From assembly GCA_002707765.1 (NCBI GenBank), contig PANV01000025.1:1-5382 (forward strand): a DNA stretch of 5,382 bases, written 5' to 3'. Source of the DNA: Fidelibacterota bacterium. Lineage in GTDB: Bacteria; Fidelibacterota; Marinisomatia; SCGC-AAA003-L08; D37C17. Of the stretch, positions 1-5,382 are shown one piece after another. The notes beneath the pieces are model-generated. The model was given only the letters and a program-made list of their open reading frames with translations, was not told where the DNA came from and did no database searches. Each line of letters starts with the position of its first letter. Position 1 is the first letter of the stretch. Made by a program: the position numbers and the translations under genes.

Positions 1-110
1 GGAATTATGAAGCGATTGAACTTACATTGAAAGGATTAAAAGAAAAAAATCTTAAAATCTTAAATCTTTCACAAATGAACGAACTATCTAAAAAAAAATC
101 ATATAACTAA
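1..110 (+). CDS. C-terminal end of an unidentified protein (5' truncated)
   Basis: The only open frame at the left edge begins at base 3 and gives 35 residues before the TAA at 108-110; the other two + frames stop almost at once. The visible tail reads NYEAIELTLKGLKEKNLKIL, then NLSQMNEL and a lysine-rich end, KKKSYN. The pattern of a helix (AIELTLKGLKEK), a short strand (LKILNLS) and a final 'xL' resembles the last helix and strand of polysaccharide-deacetylase-type TIM-barrel proteins, which often end in something like 'GLKxKGYxxVxLSEL'. That is a weak resemblance in a short, low-complexity tail, so I leave the product unnamed. The gene lies upstream of rmuC on the same strand but is separated from it by about 120 non-coding bases, so it is probably a separate transcription unit. 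That a coding sequence ends here is fairly sure; the family is not. Confidence 0.6.
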   Translation, partial: NYEAIELTLKGLKEKNLKILNLSQMNELSKKKSYN

Positions 111-131
111 AAATACAATGTTGTTATTTTT
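109..131 (+). terminator. Weak hairpin candidate after the first gene
   Basis: Starting at the stop codon, AAAAATACAA faces TTGTTATTTTT with one bulged T and a very small loop, ending in a T run. The stem is almost all A-T pairs, so it would be weak. Its position just after a stop codon is the main reason to list it. In DNA this A+T-rich such an inverted repeat can arise by chance. Confidence 0.2.
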
Positions 132-140
132 GCTAAAGAG

Positions 141-169
141 TTCAAATATTAATATATTTTTTTTATGAT
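141..169 (+). promoter_or_regulatory. Candidate sigma70-type promoter upstream of rmuC
   Basis: TTCAAA (141-146, four of six matches to TTGACA) is followed after 17 bases by TATGAT (164-169, five of six matches to TATAAT). Transcription from here would give a leader of roughly 55 bases before the rmuC start at 231. The spacing is ideal and the site lies in the only sizeable gap before rmuC. The background is so A+T-rich that similar pairs are expected by chance, so this is tentative. Confidence 0.3.
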
Positions 170-230
170 AATTTTAAAATACTTTAAATTATATTAAAGA
201 ATACAAATTAAATATTAGGAATACACTCAT

Positions 231-1436
231 ATGATTGAATCATTACTTATCGCTGTTGGATTAATTGTTCTTGTTATTTTTCTTCAGATGCAAACAAAAA
301 CAAGTAACAACAGCAATATCCAATTTAAAACATCATTAGATGAAAAAATTAAATCAATTCACGATGAAATTGCTCGAAATAGAGATGAGTCAAATAAAAA
401 CTCATTAGAAAATAGACAAGAATTATCCAAAACACTTTATCAGTTTGAAGAAAAGTTTGGTAAGAATATTAAGGATGTTAAAGAGACCATTAATAATCAG
501 CTTAAAGATATTAGAGATGATAACACAAAGCAGCTTGAAAAAATGCGCGAAACTGTAGACCAAAAGCTCCAAGAAACCCTTGAAAAAAAGATTGGCGAAT
601 CCTTTAATTTAGTAAGAAAACAATTAGATGCAGTTCATAAAGGACTTGGTGAAATGCAAACCGTTGCTGCTGATGTAGGAGATTTAAAAAATGTTTTATC
701 GAACGTAAAAAATAAAGGTGTGTTTGGAGAATATCAACTGGGGAATATTTTAGAACAAATACTTACTCCTGATCAGTATGGTAAAAATGTTGCAACCAAC
801 CCAGACTATAATGGCTCAGTAGAGTATGCAGTAAAAATGCCAGGCAGTGAAAAAGATGGCACACTTTGGCTTCCTATAGATTCCAAATTTCCAACTGCAT
901 CATATGATGAGCTTTTAGATGCATATGATACGGCTGATAAAGATAGTGTTGACAAAGCAAGGAAGGTACTTGTTAAAGCCGTTGATGGATTTGCAAAAGA
1001 TATATCAACAAAATATATTTCTGTGCCTAATACCACTGATTTTGCAATAATGTTTTTACCTGTTGAGGGATTATTTGCAGAGGTGTTAAGAGAACCTGGT
1101 ATTATGGAAACACTTCGCTCCAAATACAAAATCGCATTAACTGGACCAACTACTTTATCAGCATTACTTAATAGTCTTCAAATGGGCTTTAGAACTCTTG
1201 TAGTTCAAGAAAGAAGTAGCGAAGTATGGAATATACTAGCAGGAGTTAAATCAGAGTTTTCAAAATTCGAAACACATCTTTCAAAGGTTCAAACACAGCT
1301 TAAAACTGCCTCATCATCATTAGAAACTCTTCAAGGTACTAGAACTAGAGCTATTGATAGAAAACTCAAAGATGTTGAGATTATTGAATCTGGAGAAAGT
1401 AATGAATTCTTAGATGTTGTTTCAAATGAGGAATAA
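231..1436 (+). CDS. rmuC: RmuC family DNA recombination protein
   Basis: The 401-residue product has the RmuC architecture. Residues about 4-20 form one hydrophobic N-terminal membrane segment. About 30-160 is a highly charged, Lys/Glu/Gln-rich coiled coil. About 150-375 is the conserved RmuC domain. Recognisable family motifs are the NKGVFGEYQL block (161-170), the LPIDSKFP block (214-221), FLPVEGLFAEVL (275-286) and LTGPTTLSALLNSLQMGFRT (303-322). The domain is thought to share the PD-(D/E)XK nuclease fold, and Asp217-Ser-Lys219 could be its catalytic D-x-K; that assignment is my inference. In E. coli, rmuC affects inversion at short inverted repeats, and its biochemical activity is poorly defined. 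E. coli RmuC is about 475 residues, so this copy is short, mainly in the coiled coil and C-terminal tail. The ATG at 231 starts directly with the membrane segment; an AGGA (216-219) lies 11 bases upstream, a slightly long spacing. The 3' end overlaps the acylase gene in another frame, suggesting co-transcription. Confidence 0.93.
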   Translation: MIESLLIAVGLIVLVIFLQMQTKTSNNSNIQFKTSLDEKIKSIHDEIARNRDESNKNSLENRQELSKTLYQFEEKFGKNIKDVKETINNQLKDIRDDNTKQLEKMRETVDQKLQETLEKKIGESFNLVRKQLDAVHKGLGEMQTVAADVGDLKNVLSNVKNKGVFGEYQLGNILEQILTPDQYGKNVATNPDYNGSVEYAVKMPGSEKDGTLWLPIDSKFPTASYDELLDAYDTADKDSVDKARKVLVKAVDGFAKDISTKYISVPNTTDFAIMFLPVEGLFAEVLREPGIMETLRSKYKIALTGPTTLSALLNSLQMGFRTLVVQERSSEVWNILAGVKSEFSKFETHLSKVQTQLKTASSSLETLQGTRTRAIDRKLKDVEIIESGESNEFLDVVSNEE

Positions 1437-3513
1437 GCTTTATCTAAAAATATTAATTTGTTTATCTTTAATTTTTTTTGGTTTATTTTTTTTAGATAAG
1501 CCAATTGATTACTCTAAATATAACTTCAATTATAGTACAACTATTCATAGAGATAACTGGGGAGTTCCTCATATTTATGGCAAAAATGATAATGATGTTG
1601 CATTTGGTCTTGCCTACGCTCACGCAGAGGATGATTTTGAAACGATTTTTGAGATTCTAATTGCATCGAGAGGAATTTCAGCTTCTGTTAATGGAAGGGA
1701 TGATGCACCTATTGACTACCTAGTTGGATTATTGAAAATTTGGGAAACAGTTGATAAAAAGAAATCATCCTTGAAACCTGAAACTATTGATTTATGTAAT
1801 GCGTATGCAGATGGTATAAATCAATATATAATTGATAATAAAATTAAATTATCTAAAGATATTTTTCCTATTAAAGGACTTGATATAATTGCTGGCTTTA
1901 CACTAAGAACACCCCTAATGTTTAAACTAGATTGGTATATTACAGAATTGATGAAAGATAAAAGGCCTAATTTTTTAGCTTATAAAGAAAGTAAGACTGA
2001 AAACTCAATGTATGGATCGAATGTAATTGCTGTTGCTCCCTCAAGATCAGCTGATAAAAGTACTAGAATCGCAATAAATTCTCATCAACCTTGGGAAGGT
2101 CCAGTAACATGGTATGAAGCCCACCTTCACAGCGATGAAGGATGGAATGCTTCAGGTGGATTATTTCCTGGTTCACCAGTTATATTAAAGGGTTATAATG
2201 AAAATATTTCATGGTCTCATACAGTAAATAAACCTGACCTTGTTGATGTATACGAACTTACAATTAATCCGGAAAATAAATATCAATATCAACTTGATGA
2301 TAACTGGATTGATTTTGAAGTTTCACAGCTACCTATAAGAGTAAAACTTTTTGGCCCATTCTATTGGACTGTTAAAAGAGAGATTTTATATTCAAAGCAT
2401 GGTCCTGTTATTGAAACTAATCATGGTACATACGCAGTTAGATACTCTGGACATGGTTTAATTGGCCAGGTTGAGCAATGGTATAATATGAATAAATCAC
2501 ATACTCTTGAAGAGTTTCAGAAATCAATGGAAATGATGCAAATTCCAATGTTTAATACTATGTTTGCAGACAAATATGGAAACATCTTTTACATATATAA
2601 TGCACTCCTACCAAAAAGAAAAAATGGAATTAACTGGAAAGATATAGTTCCTGGTAACTTCAGCGATTTAATATGGACAGAATATTATACTTATGGTGAA
2701 CTACCATCATCCCTAAATCCAAAATCAGGCTATCTACAAAACTGTAATAGTACACCATACAGTGCCACGGTTGGAAGGGGTAATCCATTAAAAACCTTAC
2801 CTAAAAACTGCGGAATAGAAGAATATCAGACAAATAGAGCGTTTAGATCTCATGAGCTTTATGGTAAAGATGAATCTATAACAAAAAAAGAATTTTACGC
2901 CTATAAGTATGATACTTATTACTCTAAAAAATCTGTTATGAATTATGCTTTAAATAAATTTATTCGCGAATATGAACCCCAGGAGGAAAAACATAAAAGT
3001 GCCATTAATGTCATGAAAAATTGGGACTTAGGCAATCAGAAGACAAATAGAGGAGCAGCTATAGCCCAACTTACATTTGATTTAACATATGATATTGATG
3101 ATTTTGATTACAATTTTAAAAAAATCAAAGATAGTTTTATTAAGAGTACCGATTATTTAATTAAAGAATTTGGTAGGGTAGATGTTGAGCTTGGTAAGAT
3201 GCAAATAATTAAAAGAGGTGATAAAGAGCTACCTCTAGATGGTGGTCCAGATTTATTAAGAGCAATTTATTCCAAAATGGATGATAACAGAAAGGTTGCC
3301 ACAGGAGGAGATTGTTTCTTCCAAATAGTTGAATGGGATGAAAATGGAAATCTTTCTGCAGAAAGTATTCATCAATTTGGAAGTGCTACGCTCGATAAAA
3401 ATTCTATCCATTATAATGATCAATCAGTTTTTTTTAGTAATCTTAAAATGAAACCTTCTTTCATTTATTTTGATCAATTAAAACCATTTATAAAAAAATC
3501 ATATAATCCTTAG
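1414..3513 (+). CDS. Penicillin acylase family protein (peptidase S45, Ntn-hydrolase), PvdQ/aculeacin-acylase-like
   Basis: This predicted 699-residue Ntn-hydrolase would be exported and would cut itself into alpha and beta chains, then hydrolyse an amide-linked acyl group. Residues about 8-27 are hydrophobic after a basic start. No small-residue signal-peptidase site follows, so it may stay membrane-anchored. The alpha part carries IHRDNWGVPHIYG (44-56) and the FGLAYAHAEDD block (64-74). Tyr-Gly201|Ser202-Asn is the expected autoprocessing site, making Ser202 the beta-chain nucleophile. Counting from it, His224 is beta-23 and Val271 is beta-70, the positions of catalytic-site His and Val in PvdQ; the surrounding HQPWEGPVTWYEAHL and WSHTV blocks also fit that branch. 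Asn443 or Asn445 in LQNCNSTP probably supplies the oxyanion hole, and HYNDQ (666-670) is the usual C-terminal family block. The length is slightly below the family's usual 720-850. The substrate is unknown; N-acyl-homoserine lactones, lipopeptides or other acyl-amides are possible. The start is uncertain: ATG 1414 overlaps rmuC by 23 bases, while ATG 1426 (11-base overlap, MRNKLYLK) gives a cleaner signal-type N-terminus. Neither has a good ribosome site. Confidence 0.92.
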   Translation: MLFQMRNKLYLKILICLSLIFFGLFFLDKPIDYSKYNFNYSTTIHRDNWGVPHIYGKNDNDVAFGLAYAHAEDDFETIFEILIASRGISASVNGRDDAPIDYLVGLLKIWETVDKKKSSLKPETIDLCNAYADGINQYIIDNKIKLSKDIFPIKGLDIIAGFTLRTPLMFKLDWYITELMKDKRPNFLAYKESKTENSMYGSNVIAVAPSRSADKSTRIAINSHQPWEGPVTWYEAHLHSDEGWNASGGLFPGSPVILKGYNENISWSHTVNKPDLVDVYELTINPENKYQYQLDDNWIDFEVSQLPIRVKLFGPFYWTVKREILYSKHGPVIETNHGTYAVRYSGHGLIGQVEQWYNMNKSHTLEEFQKSMEMMQIPMFNTMFADKYGNIFYIYNALLPKRKNGINWKDIVPGNFSDLIWTEYYTYGELPSSLNPKSGYLQNCNSTPYSATVGRGNPLKTLPKNCGIEEYQTNRAFRSHELYGKDESITKKEFYAYKYDTYYSKKSVMNYALNKFIREYEPQEEKHKSAINVMKNWDLGNQKTNRGAAIAQLTFDLTYDIDDFDYNFKKIKDSFIKSTDYLIKEFGRVDVELGKMQIIKRGDKELPLDGGPDLLRAIYSKMDDNRKVATGGDCFFQIVEWDENGNLSAESIHQFGSATLDKNSIHYNDQSVFFSNLKMKPSFIYFDQLKPFIKKSYNP

Positions 3514-3520
3514 ATTTTTT
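3493..3520 (+). terminator. Candidate weak terminator at the end of the acylase gene
   Basis: AAAAAATC (3493-3500) and GATTTTTT (3513-3520) form a perfect 8-base inverted repeat around a 12-base loop that contains most of the stop-codon region; the right arm is itself a T run. The stem has only one G-C pair, so it is a poor hairpin by E. coli standards. It sits where a terminator is expected, at the boundary between the rmuC-acylase pair and the flavoprotein run. Confidence 0.3.
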
Positions 3521-3530
3521 GTTAAGAATT

Positions 3531-3562
3531 TTTACAATTGATAAACTCATTTTTTATATAAT
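3531..3562 (+). promoter_or_regulatory. Candidate promoter region upstream of the flavin reductase-like gene
   Basis: The 95-base gap holds a perfect TATAAT at 3557-3562. The best -35-like element is TTTACA (3531-3536, five of six), but the spacing to it is 20 bases. A closer TTGATA (3538-3543) leaves only 13. TTTACA with the overlapping TATATA (3555-3560) gives 18. A promoter somewhere here is plausible because this is the only sizeable gap before the three-gene run; the exact elements are uncertain. Confidence 0.33.
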
Positions 3563-3608
3563 TATATGTTAAATTCTAATGTATTTATAATTTATTTTTT
3601 TAGCTAAA

Positions 3609-4244
3609 ATGGCATCAGTATTTAAAAACAATGATTTTGATTCTTTAGATAAATACTTTAGAATAAATCTTATTAATTCAATAACGGGCTTAAAGCCTGC
3701 AAATCTCATTTGCTCTCAATCAAGTTCAGGTATTGATAACGTTGCAATATTTTCATCAGTGGTTCATTTAGGATCAAATCCACCATTAATTGGCTTTACA
3801 ATTAGACCTCAACATAAAAGAAAAACAGACACTTGTACTAATCTAAGAGAGAATCCTTATTTAACAATAAATTCTATACAAAATAATTTTATAGATAAAG
3901 CTCATCTTACATCTGGAAAGTTTAATAAAGATGAGTCAGAGTTTGACAAAATAGGAATTAATAAAATATTTTTAGAAGATTTTAACGTCCCATTTGTTAA
4001 AGAATCAGCTATTAAATCTGGTCTTAAAAAGATTAAAGAAATTAAACTACCAAATGACTGTATTTTAATAATATGTAGTGTTAAAATCATTATTATTGAT
4101 GATAATATTCTTTTAAATGATGGAAATATTGATTTTGAAAATGGTGATATAGCCTCAATCTCTGGTTTACAATCATATTATTCTTCTAAGAATATAAAAA
4201 CTTTAAGCTATGTAAGTAAATCATCAATTAAGGATATAAAATAG
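3609..4244 (+). CDS. Flavin reductase-like protein (FMN-binding split barrel)
   Basis: The 211-residue cytoplasmic protein matches the flavin reductase-like, FMN-binding split-barrel family. Typical blocks are KYFRINLINSITGLKPANLI (15-34), NVAIFSSVVHLGSNPPLIGF (44-63) followed by the TIRP end of that strand (64-67), PYLTINS (83-89), AHLTSGKF with ESEFDKIGI (98-117), VPFVKESAIKSGL (127-139) and GLQSYYS near the C-terminus (186-192). Members bind FMN non-covalently; some reduce free flavin with NAD(P)H to supply a partner oxygenase, others are poorly characterised. The motif set is the subgroup I associate with marine Bacteroidetes and gammaproteobacteria, not the classical HpaC/Fre partner reductases. 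ATG 3609 is the first ATG after an in-frame TAA at 3588-3590, so the start is well fixed. A T-rich leader precedes it instead of a Shine-Dalgarno site. Its stop codon touches the DUF2256 start, so it probably heads an operon with the two downstream genes. The specific reaction cannot be read from the sequence. Confidence 0.87.
   Translation: MASVFKNNDFDSLDKYFRINLINSITGLKPANLICSQSSSGIDNVAIFSSVVHLGSNPPLIGFTIRPQHKRKTDTCTNLRENPYLTINSIQNNFIDKAHLTSGKFNKDESEFDKIGINKIFLEDFNVPFVKESAIKSGLKKIKEIKLPNDCILIICSVKIIIIDDNILLNDGNIDFENGDIASISGLQSYYSSKNIKTLSYVSKSSIKDIK
4230..4234 (+). promoter_or_regulatory. Ribosome binding site of the DUF2256 gene
   Basis: AAGGA lies inside the end of the flavin reductase-like gene, 10 bases before the ATG at 4245. 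It supports that very short gene being translated, most likely by ribosomes finishing the upstream gene. Confidence 0.5.
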
Positions 4245-4370
4245 ATGAGCAAAGGCCTCCCATATAAAATTTGTGCTGTATGTGAAAAGCCATTTGATTG
4301 GAGAAAAAAATGGAAAAAAAACTGGGAATTTGTTAAATATTGTTCTGAACGATGCAGGAGAAATAAATGA
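4245..4370 (+). CDS. DUF2256 family small four-cysteine protein
   Basis: This short gene encodes 41 residues: MSKGLPYKICAVCEKPFDWR, then a basic Trp/Lys-rich middle and the end KYCSERCRRNK. The four cysteines (Cys10, Cys13, Cys33, Cys37; CxxC ... CxxxC) and the 'PFxWRKKW' centre are the signature of DUF2256, a presumed zinc-binding mini-protein. Full length in this family is about 40-60 residues, so it is intact. Function is unknown; in many bacteria DUF2256 genes sit close to photolyase/cryptochrome or flavoprotein genes. The ATG follows the TAG of the upstream gene with no base between, an AAGGA lies 10 bases upstream, and its TGA overlaps the ATG of the next gene (ATGA). This tight packing indicates translational coupling within one operon. 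The strong positive charge might allow nucleic acid contact, but that is only inference. Confidence 0.9.
   Translation: MSKGLPYKICAVCEKPFDWRKKWKKNWEFVKYCSERCRRNK
4356..4360 (+). promoter_or_regulatory. Strong ribosome binding site fixing the start of the FAD flavoprotein gene
   Basis: AGGAG lies six bases before ATG 4367, inside the last codons of the DUF2256 gene. It is the best Shine-Dalgarno match in the window and selects 4367 as the start of the flavoprotein gene. Confidence 0.65.
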
Positions 4371-5382
4371 AAGAATATAAAAAATTAAACATTGCAATTA
4401 TTGGAAGTGGTATTTCAGGTTTAACCTCTGCATATCTTTTAGATAAACATCACAATATAACACTTTTTGAAAAGAATGATTATTTTGGAGGACACACGCA
4501 CACACATTCGCTAACAGATGGAGAAAGAAAGTTTAATGTTGACTCGGGATTTATCGTTTATAATGAGAATACGTATCCAAATTTCATAAAACTTTTGGGC
4601 ATGCTTAATGTAGAATCTCAAGTTTCCTCAATGGGATTTAGCGTAAAATCATCAAACAGAGATTTTGAGTATTCAGGTAATTCATTAAGTGCTGTTTTCG
4701 CCCAAAGATCAAACATTTTTAGTCCAAAATTTATTGGTATGATTCGATCGATTATTAGATTTAATAAAATTGCACAGGTGGATATGAGTAAGATTAATAT
4801 AACTATGACAATGGATGATTATCTGAAACAAAAGAATTTTTCAAAGTTTTTCATTAACCATTATATTATTCCAATGGCTGCATCAATTTGGTCTACTAGT
4901 CCAAATATGATTCTTAAGATGCCAGCATATTTTTTTATTAGTTTTTTTAAAAATCATGGATTGCTAAAAATTGTAGATAGACCCCAATGGTGGGTTATTA
5001 AAAATGGTTCTAAACAGTATGTAAAAAAAATAATTGAAAACCTAAAAGGAACACTTCTACTCAATACAAAAATTAAATCTGTAAAAAGAGTAGATGAAAA
5101 AGTATATGTAAATTTTAATGACAAAACTGAGACTTTTGATAAAGTTATTTTCGCCACCCATAGCGACCAATCATTATCAATACTAGAAGATCCATCTAAA
5201 GATGAATCTAAAGTTCTTAGTAAAATGAAATATCAAAAAAATATTGCCTACATTCATACAGATGATAGTATACTTCCAAAAAGAAAAAATGCTTGGTCTA
5301 GCTGGAATTACCTGCTTGGAAGCGAAAATGATAGTCAGGTAACACTAACATACAATATGAATATCCTTCAAAGCCTAAATGC
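4367..5382 (+). CDS. FAD-dependent amine-oxidase-like flavoprotein (COG2907 type), 3' truncated
   Basis: An open frame of 338 codons runs off the right edge without a stop. The N-terminus is a Rossmann FAD-binding unit: IAIIGSGISGLTSA (9-22) with the GxGxxG glycines 13/15/18, the acidic Glu35 at the end of the second strand (LFEKN), and GGHTHT (41-46), which contacts flavin phosphates in relatives. DSGFIVYN (58-65) and RPQWWVIKNGSKQYV (204-218) are hallmark blocks of the 'predicted NAD/FAD-binding' COG2907 family, related to amine oxidases and phytoene desaturases. FATHSDQ (about 264-270) fits the second FAD-contacting segment. The usual length is about 410-450 residues, so roughly a quarter is missing. 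Homologues commonly precede DUF1365 and cyclopropane-fatty-acid-synthase-like genes, and amine-oxidase-type flavoproteins act as fatty-acyl desaturases in bacterial furan-fatty-acid synthesis. A role in modifying membrane acyl chains is therefore a reasonable inference, not something shown here. The gene overlaps DUF2256 by four bases and has a strong ribosome site. Confidence 0.92.
   Translation, partial: MKEYKKLNIAIIGSGISGLTSAYLLDKHHNITLFEKNDYFGGHTHTHSLTDGERKFNVDSGFIVYNENTYPNFIKLLGMLNVESQVSSMGFSVKSSNRDFEYSGNSLSAVFAQRSNIFSPKFIGMIRSIIRFNKIAQVDMSKINITMTMDDYLKQKNFSKFFINHYIIPMAASIWSTSPNMILKMPAYFFISFFKNHGLLKIVDRPQWWVIKNGSKQYVKKIIENLKGTLLLNTKIKSVKRVDEKVYVNFNDKTETFDKVIFATHSDQSLSILEDPSKDESKVLSKMKYQKNIAYIHTDDSILPKRKNAWSSWNYLLGSENDSQVTLTYNMNILQSLN

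Noticed and set aside
111..230. Possible small RNA, riboswitch or tRNA in the gap before rmuC
   Set aside because: I see no stable G-C-containing helices, no cloverleaf and no known riboswitch core; the stretch is nearly all A and T.
806..1129. 107-codon open frame on the minus strand
   Set aside because: It lies entirely inside the conserved RmuC domain, shows no recognisable motif, and looks like a shadow of the + strand codons.
1426..1491. Possible lipoprotein signal around Cys16 of the acylase
   Set aside because: The residues before the cysteine are Ile-Leu-Ile, not a lipobox with Gly/Ala/Ser at -1, and the cysteine sits in the middle of the hydrophobic stretch.
3514..3608. Possible small gene or regulatory RNA in the gap after the acylase
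   Set aside because: Frames are broken by stops, and no structured element stronger than an A-T hairpin is visible.
3902..4090. 62-codon open frame on the minus strand
   Set aside because: It is antisense to the flavin reductase-like gene, of low complexity (Leu/Ile/Ser-rich) and without a family resemblance.
4954..5157. 67-codon open frame on the minus strand
   Set aside because: It is antisense to the FAD flavoprotein, including its RPQW block; the hydrophobic look comes from reading A/T-rich codons backwards.

Overview
This is a compact, strongly A+T-rich stretch of bacterial chromosome with every recognisable gene on the + strand. Two short non-coding gaps (about 120 and 95 bases) split it into units, and inside the units genes abut or overlap. 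The base composition, the overlaps, the weak Shine-Dalgarno sites and the gene families fit a streamlined, free-living Gram-negative bacterium. A SAR86-like marine gammaproteobacterium is my best guess. The assignment is an inference from style and gene content; no ribosomal or other marker gene is present to fix it.

Left part: the window opens with the last 35 codons of an unidentified gene, followed by an A+T-rich gap holding a plausible promoter. Next comes rmuC, a membrane-anchored coiled-coil protein of the RmuC nuclease-like family. Its end overlaps the start of a long gene for a secreted or membrane-anchored Ntn-hydrolase of the penicillin acylase family (peptidase S45). The predicted autoprocessing Ser202, and His and Val at beta-chain positions 23 and 70, make it look more like the PvdQ / aculeacin acylase branch (acyl-homoserine lactone or lipopeptide acylases) than like penicillin G acylase.

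Right part: after a gap with a weak hairpin and a candidate promoter comes a three-gene run. It holds a flavin reductase-like FMN-binding split-barrel protein, a 41-residue four-cysteine DUF2256 protein that starts on the base after the previous stop codon, and an FAD-dependent amine-oxidase-like flavoprotein (COG2907 type) that overlaps the DUF2256 gene by four bases (ATGA) and runs off the right edge. The DUF2256 gene and the FAD gene are the two real genes most easily missed: one is very short and the other has no stop in the window.

Working together: the right-hand run has the spacing of a translationally coupled operon. In other bacteria the COG2907 flavoprotein is commonly followed by DUF1365 and cyclopropane-fatty-acid-synthase-like methyltransferase genes, and DUF2256 is often near photolyase/cryptochrome genes. 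The run is therefore probably the beginning of a membrane-lipid modification or oxidative/light-stress locus that continues beyond the window. I see no tRNA, rRNA, CRISPR array, insertion sequence or phage feature.
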